Origin: Pezizomycotina sp. ARF18 | Taxonomy: Eukaryota; Ascomycota | NCBI GenBank assembly: GCA_002224055.1 | Contig: AZLU01000100.1 | Location: forward strand, 62,001-126,000 | Direction of reading: 5' to 3' | DNA length: 64,000 nt | Part shown: positions 11,385 through 23,597 of the stretch, in pieces | Numbering within the stretch: position 1 is the first letter of the stretch | How the letters are laid out: every line of letters begins with the position of its first letter | Translations under genes and position numbers: made by a program | Notes under the pieces: generated by a model | The model's input: only the letters and a program-made list of their open reading frames with translations | Told to the model about the DNA's origin: nothing | Databases searched by the model: none

Positions 11385-14300
11385 TCACTTATACTCATCG
11401 TCAACCTCCAACTCTCCAAGCTCCTCCGCCACACCATCTACCATATTCTCCTCCTCTTCCTCAACTTTTCCGCGCCTAAAGAATGGGTGGCTCTCGTTCA
11501 ACGGCTTGTCGTCGCAGATATACCCCATCGGAGTATGCGAATATCCTGCCCTTTCCTCCTGACCGTCAGCCAGTCGTGCATGAACTTCAGTGGCCTACCC
11601 GTGAACGATGCTTGCCGTCCTGATTCAAACCCAAGTAATCTTTAACCTCCGACAGCTCGTCGTGCGGAAAGTACAGACGTCCAGATAAGATTCCCAGTTC
11701 TACTTTGAGCCAGCTTGGAGCGGACCAGGTCGGTGGAAGGGTCGGGATGGAGTAGTACTTCAAAGAGTTGAACTGGAGCATGCGCCAGGTGATGGTGCAG
11801 CGTAGAGGATTAAGTAGGTGTTTCGCGATGTAGGGTCGTGGAGGATGGGTAAGGAAAGGAGCTGTTCGGCTTCTTCGGGAGAAATGACTAGGGCGACGTC
11901 GATTACTGAGGAATGAGAATATAATTGACTTGACGCTGTAGAACACCATGCAATTATCAGCAAAAGAACCAGTCTCTTGATAAGCATGAGCGGAAGGAGG
12001 AAACTTACCAAAAGTTGTCATTCGGCTTAAGCGTAGCATCCACCTTAACCGTCCTCTTGAATTCCGCCGACACGAATAGCCTCTGCTGGATCTCCTCGTT
12101 CGAATTCCATACTTCATGCCGGTCGCCGTACGCTTCACCGCGGCCATCGCGGCTCGTACGCAATAGACCGAACAGCAACCTTCGTGCGTCGCGTACTTGA
12201 CGATATCCTCGTGCAAGCCTCCGAAGCGGATCGCCTGGTAGTGGTAGGGCTTCTGCACCTCGCGCACGTTCTCGACTTCGGCCTCCGTAATACGTTCCTG
12301 TTCGACCTCCTGCAGCGCCGATCCGTGGACCGCGGATCGTTGTCTTTGAACTTCTTGCGAATGTACTTGAGTTCCTTTATGTACGCCGCTATCCTGACCG
12401 ACGGCGATTCAATGGGTTGCACCGGTTTTCGGAGCCATACGCGGTTCGTACAGCTGCTTCAACGTCTGCTGTTCGGTCTGCTGCAATGCGCCAAGTATTC
12501 TTTGAGCTGGTCGGCGTCCTCGAGGAAGTATCTATTATCGAGGGAGGCTTGGAAGCGGCGGCAGAAGTCCATGCCTTGGGAGATGTACAGCGGCTGTAGC
12601 TGTTCGATACCGGAGCAAGTCTGCTCGAGAAGCCAGCGGATGACGTCATTGGAGTCCAAGCGGGTTCCGGGCGGATTGTGGGTTACGTCGAGGATACTCT
12701 GGTGAACTTCGGCGGGGCGAAGAACACGACGGATTGAGAGGTACCGAGGTGGCGCATTCGCATCGCCGCTACTCTAGTTAGCAAAAGTCGTTATCTTGAA
12801 GCAAGATTTATGAGGGGGATCGTGCTTTACCTTGAACCGTAGCATCTTTGCTCTGCCGAGTCCAAGCGTCAGGGCTCCTACGGCGTTGATGGCAGCTTGA
12901 GATCCGTGCCGCGGGTGTGCGCTTCGTCCAGGTATACGAGGCAGTTGGCAGTGTTCTCCACGAACGGCGTCGCGGAGGAGGGGAACCAGGTGGCCCTTGC
13001 GGAACAGAACCATGGCCTTGTTGCTCTTGTCGAAGAAGACGGCGGCTTGCTTTTTCGTGCTGATCTCGAGCCTATAGCATTTACCTGTCTCATTAGCTTT
13101 CACCTTGATAAATTGAGTAGAGAAGAGTTTGGAGAGGGGTTTAATGAAAACTGACCAAGCCTGCACCAAATCGTAATTATCCATCTCCAAAATCTGAGCG
13201 CCCGCGTCGATAAGCACGTTGATCTCCATGTCTGAGATCACCTTCAGGAGGCCCCTCTCGGACAACTCTTCCCGTCGTGCGCCGCCATAACGTAGCATCT
13301 GTTCCTCGGCTGCAGTAGGTACGTTAGGACCTCCGCGTTTGTGTGCGCCAACGCCGGCAAATCCTCCTGCTTAATGCACAGCGGCAGCATAGAGCGATTA
13401 TCGTTCGTTCCCGAGAAGCCGGTCGTCAACCCCTTCGATAGCGACCATCGTCCGGCGGAAGCAGAGGGACGTCCCATCCGGATGCCTGAAGCTTGGTGGA
13501 AAAACTGCTTCGCGTGCTTCGGGAAAACGAAATTGTTGAGGAAGTGGTTCACGACGTCCACGTTGAGGTGCAACGCCTTCCAGATTTCGGCTAGCTGGCT
13601 CTCGTCGTCGACGTTGATTGCGCTCCAGTCTCGCAAAGAGTCCGGGAGGAGGAGCCTTCGGCCCAGTGGTCGTATTCGATGCTTGGGTCGTCGGACTTCA
13701 GGACGTGCTCGAGCGCCTTGCGGAATTGGGTCGTGTCGAGGCCGCCGTAGTAGAAAGAGAGGCATGTGAGTAGGATTGAGACGTCGGGGTGACCCCACTA
13801 AGGTAAAATCAAAACATTAGTTGCAAGTCTAATAGAAATTATTTGATTGGAAGAGGGCCTAGGAGGACTTACTTCAGCCTGCTCGCTCGGGACACCTTTG
13901 GCGTGGAAAGGCACAGCAACAGGATCGCGAGCCGGATCGAGTCCGTACTGTACGCTCCACCTCTTCTTCAGCGTAAGCAGCAGGAGTCGGTGCGCCAGTA
14001 AACCCCTCAGATGGTAAACCCTCAGCATCATGGGCGACTTATCTAAGAACTTCCTCTTGATACTCTGCACCATCGCCGGCGGCACCTTCGCTCCGTGAAC
14101 ATCGTCCTTAGCGCTTCGGCCAACTCATCCGTAACGTCCTCCATCGGTAAAATAGTCGTCCCACCGGTGCTGATTTCATTCGCGAGGAGTTGAATCAGCT
14201 TCTCTTCCGCGTCGGTACGGAGGAAGAAGATGATGGGGTAACCACCGTCGGCTGCGGATAACTTCGATGCTCTGCGGGAACAACGTCTGCAGCGACCACA

Positions 14301-17300
14301 GATGGTTCTCGACGAGGGCAAGGAGTGCTTGCACGGTCCTCCAGCGGTCCGGATGGCCGTCGACGGTCTTCTGTGCTCCGGATGGATAGATCAGCTGCGT
14401 GCGTGCGGACATGATCAGGTCGGATTCATCGAGGATGTCGCGGCAGTGGCTCCTCAGCCAGCTTTGTATGCGGATCATGGGGCCAGCTTCGGCTTTGCGC
14501 TTGTCCAGAAGGCGTTGCAGGCCGCTAAGGTTGAAGGAGAGGATATGTTCCGGAAGCGAGAGGATCAAGCCAGATTTCTTCAGCAATGTCTTGGTGGATG
14601 AAGAGGTATGCTTCCATGGTAGGTTTGTTCGTCGGCGTTTTGCGAGAGAACGGGATGTGGCGCATCTGCCGACCTACGAGGCACCAAGACGGGTGCTCAG
14701 GACCTGTGCGGTTTGAAGCAAGAGGGATCGTGGGACAACGACACGAACCAGGGTCTTCGAGTTCGCGAGGACGGCAGCGCACATTGGCATTATGCAGCTT
14801 GTTTTTCCCTTCACCCATGAGTAATTGGAGGACCTACCGATTGTTAGTACAAAACCATAGTAATACTTTTCATACAAGTAGGATGTGACTTACTGAGTTA
14901 TTCCCAGAACCCGGGAACATCGTCGCAAGAGCAACGTCAACCTGCTTCGCCCTGATCAAAAAGTTCCCGTCGATCTCCAGCAGCAACCAGTCCGGGTAGT
15001 TCCTCGGATCCCAATTGACATGCGGGATGTTCCTGCTCCTCCTGGATCTTCTGCTGGTCGATCCTTTCCAATGCTTCCTGCAGGCGCAAGATCCTTTGCA
15101 ACCTCGTCAGGCACAATCCGTAGCTTATCAACAGCTCCTTCGTCTGCTTGTCAAGGTCTTGACGAAAGCATGCGACAACAAGCTGAGCACAGAAATAGGC
15201 GATATCGACGGCCACATATTACTCTCGCGTAACCAACCGAAGCGCGCGTCGTCTTGGCGGTAAGTTCCTTCAAATTCTTCAAAAACTCCACCGCATCCTG
15301 GCGCGCGCGGACAACTTCAATCATAATGCTTTCACCGTTGTTTAGGTCGGCGTAGGTATCCGGCGTCTGTGTCCTGCATTTCTTCAGCGCGTTCAAGCTC
15401 TGGATTAAATCCTGCCCGTAACGTTGGCGCACTAGCGAATCTGATTTCTCGACGTTTCTGGCGATCTGTTTCCAGCTCTGAGAGGATCATAGGCGCCACG
15501 ACCGACTTACCGGAGACGGGTTGGCCCTGCTGTTCTTAAGAGCACCGGCTTTGGCGTGCGGTTGTTTGGCTGTGGCTTTAGGAGCTGCAGGGGCTGTGAT
15601 GATCGGCGGTTGAGCGGGAAGTTGGGTAGGTATCCGCGGCCAAGTAAATCTGCCGAAAGCGTAGGAACCACGTCGCAAGCCCTCGAAGAAAACAATACCA
15701 TCTCCTCGATATCCGTTGCAAGCGAGCGGGTGAACGGTAACGTCAGGTCGGGCTTTGAACTGCACTAATATACTTGTCGCACTTTCGATGAACGCGGAGA
15801 GCTGCATATTACGAACAGCCGCCCCACTCCGGCCTCAACGCATCGAGCACCTGCTCGAGATCAACCAACACCGCCTCACCGATATGTCCGAAACTCGGTT
15901 CAAGACACGGCCACTGTCGTAGTAACGCCATCGCCAAACTCTCACAAGTCTGGGCGACTTTCCTCTCGTGGTCGCGCCTGGCCTGGTCGATCTTCTTCTT
16001 GTACTTCACGCTCATGGCGAACTCGGCCCTTCGCCGCGAAGATCATTTGCGGCGGTAAACTCAACGCCAAAGGTCTTGAGAGCGCTAAGTATGAAATCCT
16101 TCGTCGGCGGCTCGTACAGTTCCCCGAAGCGTTCGAAAATAGGCCACTCTGGGCGTGGGATAAACTTGAGCGGCTGGATGATGGCGAAAGCCGCGACGGT
16201 GTTGATGAGGTCCATGTTGGCGTCCTGGCGGAAGGACATAAGCCCGAACATAAACATGAGCTTGTACTTATCCTCGACGGTCGACTCGCAGCAGTGGTTT
16301 ACCAGTGGGCAGAAATCGAGCGTGACGTCGGTTGAGACCACGTCGCTCAGGAGCATCTTTTCGAACGGGGTGGAGAAGCCGTTGATTAGCGGTACATCCT
16401 TAAGAAGAGTCGCGAGTCCGGAAGCGGAGACAACTTCGGGCCTCCATTCCCGGATTTGGTTGACGATGGCGTAGGTATTCTTCCAGACTGGTTAGTCGTG
16501 CGTCCATCCCGCGAGTTGTAAATGATATCCTTCGGCTCGTCGCTCTTCTCGTCGGATCGATGGTACAGCTTCCACCTCCTAAGCCCTCTTTTAATCAAAT
16601 GCTCATCTCCAGGAACTCTCCACTGGCTGAAGCGTCTGCATGGGGTCTTTAGTCGGTTTGTTCAACGTAAACAGAGAAAGCTGCTCCGACTTCGCCCTAA
16701 TACTCTCTACAACGTCGTAATACTCATCGTGCTGCAGGGACGTCGGGAGGTCAGATAGCCACGACGTCTTTTCCATGTACTTCATGCCTTCGGGGTAGTA
16801 GTTCCTCCTCGGCGTGAGCTTGGAGATTTCGCAGAGGGATAAGGTATATGGTCCGTAGCTCACGGGTTGCCAGGCTGGCAGAGGCCGCTCTTGAGGCAGT
16901 TGAGAGCTTCTTCCATGCCCGTGCGGCCAGTAAGCGGGTCCGGGAGGACGAAGGAGGTGTAGGCGTGCATCAGCGCTTTCATGTAGAGAAGCCTCGGCTC
17001 GACGGGGCATTCAAGGCGTCCGAGGACGTCGTTGATTTGGTAGCGGCCGTAGTTCCTACATTTTTTTTTTTTTTTTTTTTTTTTTTAGCTCGGTTAGCAA
17101 TTCCCATGAGGACTGCAAGCAATTTTGAGATGGGAATTGTGTTCCTTACCCTTCGTTCACAAAGACCACGTCAACGTGGAACCTGTTCCTACTAACGTTG
17201 AGCTTTCCTAGAGGTACCAGTATGCTCCTCCTACCGGGATTCAGCGTGTCCCTCAGCACTATCTTGCTACTAAGCCCGTAAAGCGCTCCGCAGTCCTGAT

Positions 17301-20300
17301 CCGGATCGATCTCGCTCCGCAGCTCCCTGCTCTCCAACAGTTTCTTCGAGTTCACCACGAACGTGAGTTCTAACCTCCTCAACTCAACGTTCAAATTCCA
17401 CCTCTCCGGTTGGACGACGGTCAAATAATGCGCGTACTCGAACCTCGAAAACACATGCGCGATCTGCTTGAATACCTGGCTGCGCGTATCAACGAGCATA
17501 GATTGGCGGCGGAAACCCATACGGGATCTATAATTAATGATCCAATTGCTCGGTTTCTGCGTCCAGATATTCGGACACTGCCTGACCTCGAGCTCGCCTC
17601 TGTTGACGTCGAGCCAGTGGACACAGTTCTCGATTAAAGTTGAGGGTAGGTCGAAGATTTCGCCGCCGGTTGCGTGGCCCTGGAATACCTCGCGGGGGAT
17701 GATTTCGTAGAGGATTTTCGTTTGAACGTTCCAGGCGCGGACTATGAGGACGCCGTGGCGGAAGCCCATGTGGACGGAGTATTTCCCTCTTATAGTGAAG
17801 GGAATGCGGTAGCTCATTCCGGGGAGCGGAGCTTGGGTAAGTCTAGAAAAAGAAACAAGTCAGCGTTGCCATATTACGAAACCGAAATATAGGGAAAGAT
17901 GGAATAAAAACTTACAAGTAGATTCTGATCACCAAACAACAGCTTCAGTGTTACAGAACTGCGGTGCTCCGCGGGCAGCAGACCGAGCGGCTGGTGGTCA
18001 ACAAGTACATGCCCTTCAAGAATGTGATAATGCACGTCTGCTGCATCGACCTTCCTTGTTCTCCACGAGCATCTCGATCCAATTCTCGCAGTCACCCGAC
18101 AGAAAGCGCAACCTAGCGCAGCAATCATGCACCTCCGGCCAGAGCACCGACGTCGCCGCCGTCACCGCCTCCCCGTGTTCACGAATCGATTGTCGCAATG
18201 TCGTCCGCAGCGCGTGCGCCATCCTGATATCCGCGACTATAACGTTCTTATCCCGACTTTACTCTTCGCGACTTCCTGTACCATGTTATCCTGCAGGGCC
18301 ATGCTCGCTTCCAGGAATACAGTCAGGTCTTTACTATTGATTATGCTACCGACTGCGGTCGCGAACGTCCTCCTGCACAGAAGCGCGGCCCATAGAGTGT
18401 ATCCTGAGAATTTCCTGCTGTCTTCTGTTGTTGTGCAGCTGTATATTTCTTTACGCAGCTGTCCGATCCAGCCGTGCGTTACTTCCCTCGCTTTCTCTAG
18501 TAACTCTAGCGCTTCCGTATCGCGGGATAGGGTGTAGACGCGCAGTGCTAGCGTTACGATCATGTGCATCGCGTTCGTCTCGCGCCAGTTTATCGAGATC
18601 GCGTCGAGGCGCTTCGCGAGTTGCTCCAGCAGACGACCGCGGAAGTTCTTATCGCGGAAGACGGCGTGACAAGTACGGTACACGTCGCCGTCAGCTGACT
18701 TCGGACCGGCTTGCATCGCTAAATGCTCGATGAGCAGCGACGTCGCCTCCGTGGAGAAGTTGAGATTTGAAGATCCTAGTTCGATGATAATCGCGAGCCA
18801 GCGGCGTTGTTTGCCGCCGAGGAGGTTCTGGTAGGCGAGGTACTCCTGCACGTTCAGGCCGACGGGACACTTCGATTGACTAGCGATGACTTCGTTGCTA
18901 GACGGACCGTCGCCTTCCATCGCGCTATCGGCGGCCCACTGCATCTTCGCGAACGGCGTTCCTTGCGGTATAACATACCGACAATGCTGCGCGAATGTCG
19001 GCTTGAGGAGTAGTCGTCCGGACCAAACTTTCCTCCTCTCGTCCAATATCCCAACCCCAATCCATTCGGAAAGCAAATATCCTCAAAGTCAACCGGAAGC
19101 GGCGCCATCTCATAATGCGTCTGCAGCGAACTCTTCCTGTGCGACGCGAGCGTCAAACTACCGCTGCCGTTATTTTTGACGAACTGCTGCAGCTCCGAGT
19201 AAGACCTTATATCCATCTTCGGCTGCTGTTCCTCCCTCTTTAAATCCGGCAACGCGTACGTCTCCAGTATCCTCCACGTGATGTCCCTGTACGCTGCGAA
19301 TGCCTTTGGTATTTCCAATTCGAAGAGGACGGCTTTCTTTTGCGCTTCATTCGTCGGCAGTGGGTGTTCGTGGATACGGATCCTCATCCTGCGCGCGCAG
19401 CGCTCCATGTAGCACTTCTTGCAGTTGCGGTCGTCGTGGAGCGTCATGTTCGTGCCGTCGGTGGCGATGTAGTAGATGCAGGCCGTGGAGTTGACCTTTT
19501 TGATTACTTCTTCGTACTTGCGCGATTGATTTTCCCATTCCACCCGCTTCGCTAACTTGTTTCGCTCGGCGACTTCTTCGATGCGTTCGTGGAGTCTTTT
19601 AAGTTTGTCAGAGTCCGCTGAATTGTCGTACCAGCGCTCAGCGAGGCAACCGTGTACCGGATCGCTGAAGATCGTGAGTTTGCTGCTGCTCAGCGCCGCC
19701 CGCTGGCTCAGATATGCCTGGACTTGCTGCAAGATTTGCATGTCGCGCAGTTCCGGGAGCCGCAGGACGTCCAAAGATTCCGGCGTGAAGACCGGATCGT
19801 ACTTCTCCAGCAGCGGATAAATCCTCACCGCGATCGAATCCATAAAGCACCACAGTCTCATCACCGTGAGTATCGCTTACTCTTCCCTTCCGGATTCCGT
19901 CGTAGTTGTCCCTAACCGATCCCATGTACTTGTGCATATCTGCAGCTATCTTCTCCAGCTGCTCGCAGTGGTAGCTTTTCAGTCCGGAATTCGGGAGGTC
20001 CGCGAGCTGCGTTAAATAATCGTATTTTCCCTGTAATTCCTCCTCCAGTTGTGAGAGAGTGTAGTATTTATCCGCAAAATTTCCGAACGATTTCCTCGCC
20101 ATTGCGATTACAGCCGAAGATTCCACGTCGAGGTTTAAAGTGCTGTTTCCTTGTCCCCTCTTCTTGCTTCTCAAGGGATTATTCAGGATCTGATGGACGT
20201 AATCGTAGCTGTTCGTCAGGCTCAACCTCGTATCCTCCCCGCGCGCCTTCATCGGCAGCGGCGCGATCCTCCTTTTCGTCTCCGACTTGAAGCTCTCCCA

Positions 20301-21444
20301 CATGGACTCAACAAATCTACTCGCGGCGTGGACGCTGCCCATGATAATCTTCCCGTGCTTGTTGAATAATTCGTCGTATACCTCTCCTTCGATCTCCTTT
20401 ATCTTCTCCAGCTTTGCCATGCGGCGGCACAGCTTCGCTTTCAATTCCGTCACCGCCTGGGGCGTAACACCCTTGTCAATTCCCGCCTCCAGGAATTTCG
20501 ATAGCACGATCCCGATGAGGAATTTATAGTAAGCGAGCCCGTTTTCGCGTCCGAGCGCGTGGCTGAGCTGCCGCTCCACCGCGACGCGTAGTACCACCCA
20601 GTACGCGCTCCTCCTCCACGGATTCTCCGCGCCATCAGACCACGACACGCTATCCCTCACGCGCTTCCTGAGTACTTCCTGATCGACGCGTTTCCCGTTC
20701 GCTTCCAGCAGCGTCATGAACATGGACGTGATCAGCGTCGGATTCGCCGTTTCGCGGCTTTCGAAGGTTGACGTTCCGGAGCGGGCTGCGCGTGCTGCGA
20801 ATTGCTTTACCGTTTCTGAGGATGCTTGCGAGAGGAAACGGGAGACTTCTTCGAGAGGGAAGGGGTTGAGAAGGTGCCGTAGGGGATTGAGACTGATGAG
20901 CCCGGGAAGTCGCGGGCCAGCGCGCCGGATTCGGATGCTAAGACGTCGGAGGAGAGAGAGGAGGCTTCGAAGGCTTCGAAGATGACGTTGTCTCCGGATC
21001 TACAGGTAATCCCCAACATCGTCAGCTTAAAATGAGATCCGCTCGCAAGAAAACCAGTGATGGAAAGAGAGAGAAAGCTACTTACGACCTATCCCAAACC
21101 CTCCTCACGATCAAGCCAGCATTCTGCCTCGTGACGTGCAGCACCAAGAACCCACCGCTCTGCATGTTCCCCAACTCGTCCACCAAGCTCGCCTGATTGA
21201 TCTTCCCCGGTAGGTTGACGGAGCGGGAGGCTTCTAGGCAGCGGCGGATGACGTCGAGCTCAGAGTAGTAGCTATCGTACGCGGCGTCACGGAGGCTACG
21301 AACGGAGGCGATAAGCGCGTCGGCGAGGGCGGTATTAACGCTGTTCAGGAGAGCGTCTTCGCGTCCGGGAAGGTGATGAGGAAGGACGAGGTGGTCGATA
21401 GCCGACGCCATTGCCGCCGTGGAGAGCGTTGATAGCAGCACCAT
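11385..21444 (-). CDS. Giant DUF3638/DUF3645 protein
   Basis: About 3,200 codons, the usual size of this fungal family, some members of which are labelled ubiquitinyl hydrolase; true activity is unproven. Order from the N-terminus: DHLVLPHHLPGREDALLNSV at the start; VIFEAFEASSLSSDVLA; ATDGTNMTLHDDRNCKKC; the DUF3638 nucleotide-loop-like LLMGEGK followed by AAVLANSKTLVRVVVPRSLL; LVGRQMRHIPFSRKTPT; the DEAH-like LVYLDEAHTRGTDLKLPS; then DUF3645 VPSEQAEWGHPDVSILLTCL; and an acidic tail. Introns with good GT-AG ends lie at 21000-21085, 17843-17915, 14834-14893, 13798-13872, 13072-13155, 12774-12830 and 11936-12008. Another near 17050-17150 contains a 26-base T tract. There are more than ten single-base frame changes, for example an extra A in the loop motif near 14805. 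The start may instead be the Met at 21411. Confidence 0.85.
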
Positions 21445-23064
21445 CGAGTAGGATTGTGATGTTTGGCTTTTAAGAATGCTGGCTCCGAGGAGCAGACTCG
21501 GATCGTTAAGATGATGGAAGAAGATGAGATGTACGAAACTTGTCTCGTCTTCGTCAGTTCGTAGCAGTAGTAAAAGATGCGTTTAACAGTAGTTGAAGGC
21601 GTTAAAAGTGCGTGACTGTTAGTGATTTTGGTTGTTGGTGAAGCGAAGAAAAGCAGAAGGAGATAGAAGCGGCGGAGGAAGAAAACGGCGTACATAAATA
21701 AGTAAATTCGGCAGCCGAAAAAAAAAAAAAAAAAAAAAAATTTTTTTTTTCAATAAGTATATTAATTAATTAATTAATTGGTTCCTCCAAAGCCTTATAC
21801 AAGCGTATGACCGTTATAATGACATCTCACAGTGATTTCTACTAATATGCATATATGTACTGCAGGCATACAAAAGTATTCCTCACTGGGAAATGCCTTT
21901 CACGTTTGTATTCCTTCTAGTGGCTTCCTTTCGCCTTGGAAGCAGCTATGGTGATGTACGTCCTCAGCCTCGTGTTGAAACGCCAACAAAAAAAAAATAC
22001 TCCATGGACGAGCTGTTTTGCTGTGGTGGAGGGATAAAATACTCCATAATCCTTGTGGAATCCACATCTGCGGCGCTTAAGCACTAAGGTGTCTGATGCC
22101 GATGCCAAAAGTGAACAAACAAAGGATTGTAGTCGCGGTCTAGACGGGGCCTATTTTACCACTAACATGGTATAGGCCCCGGGGGTAGTGCATGTTGGGC
22201 GCATGTGTTGGCATGGTTTTCGTTCTCGCGGCAAAAATTGAGAGGCTCGCGGCTCAGTGCATGAAGTCCACTGCCTCAATAGGGCAAAAACCAATCGGAG
22301 TCCCTGGCTGGCCTGGTAGAAACACGGTTATTGTAGGCTACTATGGGCTAAAAACTGCCGCGCACCCCGATCTTGTGGATTGGCTGGAAGGCTAGATAAG
22401 GCAATGTAACGGTCGCGTTTTGGGGAAACAAAGCTCAAGTTGTGGGCAAGTCTTAAAGGCTGGAAGTATGCCACTTGAAACCGTCAATGATCGCTTGCTC
22501 TTTTCGAAGCAACATTTTGGTTTCTATATTAAGAGCTTCTAGTTCTTAGCAGAAGCAGGAACGAATGACATAAACCAGCGCGCAGACTAGAAAACATCAC
22601 GCCGGCAAGGGAAGTAGTTGCGCTATTATAAGGTGCAACATAAATGTGCGTTCTTTGTAAGCAATAACGCGTTTTATATCCAACGTACATACATCTAGGG
22701 CCGTTATCTGTGGAAGTGGAAAGGATAATATCGTGACTTACTACGGAGTCTAGATTCCTTGAGCGATGGGTTTGATGATATTGCTGTTGTATATTAGATA
22801 TAAAAATCGATTTAGCCGACATTAGACGACGTCACTACTATTGAGATGAGATCTAGATGTATGGATGGTCAGTTTAACATTGACTACAAATTATTCATTA
22901 AGACTACTACTATTACTACTGCTAACACTAATGTTCGTGATGGGATATGTCGCTCTGCTAACAATGAAAAGAAATTGAAACAAAAGGGATGACGTGCAAG
23001 GACATTAAGGGCAGACCATCGATCGTACCGGAGAATTTGGAAAGAACCAACACTCATTCTACCC
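21445..23064. other. Intergenic with A/T tract and hairpin
   Basis: This contains the promoter side of the giant gene. A 23-base A tract followed by a 10-base T tract lies at 21718-21750, and a TTAATTAATTAATTAATT run near 21762-21779. A perfect hairpin lies at 22146-22180. A 67-codon plus-strand frame at 22192-22395 resembles nothing I recognise. Confidence 0.45.
22146..22180. repeat. Perfect inverted repeat / hairpin
   Basis: The arms GGGGCCTA and TAGGCCCC enclose a second pair, TACCA and TGGTA, around the 6-base loop CTAACA, with a small TTT asymmetry. The GC-rich outer stem stands out from the AT-rich surroundings. Function is unknown; a binding site, a transcript hairpin or an element remnant are possible. 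Confidence 0.6.
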
Positions 23065-23597
23065 TTAGAAGCTACCACCGCAATACGCGTACTCCCGACA
23101 ATTCACATTCCCCGGCAAGCACTGTATGGCCTTCTGCCCGTCCGACATCCCCGGCAACCAATCGCTCTTAAAGCACCACTCGCTAAAAAACATCGCTCTC
23201 ATCGTTACTATTCTTACAATACACCCAGCCAATATGATCCGTGACGCTAACCTGCGCATTTTCGTACGTCTCGCTCTGCCAGTAATAGCAATCGTACGCG
23301 TTGACGCGGAAGTAGATGGATTGCTCATTGGGGATTACGCCGTTGACGATGGAGGGGTCGTTTATGGGTTGACGGTAGTATTGCACCGGTCTTCGAGCTG
23401 GGAGAGGTTTGTGTCGTAGGTTATGGAGGAGGTACAGTCGGCGGGTGGGGAGCGGGGGTCGATTTGGTCTTGGAGAGGCCGGTGCATTGGGTGCATTTGT
23501 TGAGGGAGATGCGGGTTAGTTCGTTGGGCTCCCAGATTGCGGAGGCGGTGGAGGAGAGGAGGGCGGCGGTGAGGGATAGGATGGTTGACGTATACAT
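23065..23597 (-). CDS. Small secreted cysteine-rich protein
   Basis: It starts MYTSTILSLTAALLSSTASA, a textbook signal peptide with a likely cleavage after Ala-20 or nearby. The mature part of about 155 residues carries ten cysteines, including CTQC, DCTSS, EDRCNTT, YDCYYW, VYCKN, EWCFKSD, IQCLPGNVNC and a C-terminal YCGGSF. An even number of Cys suggests disulphides. Size, signal peptide and Cys content fit effector-like or other small secreted fungal proteins, but I do not recognise the family. Coding passes through three frames with changes near 23375 and 23200. The upstream DNA (23600-23800) is CT-rich on the coding strand, as expected for a fungal promoter. Confidence 0.65.
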
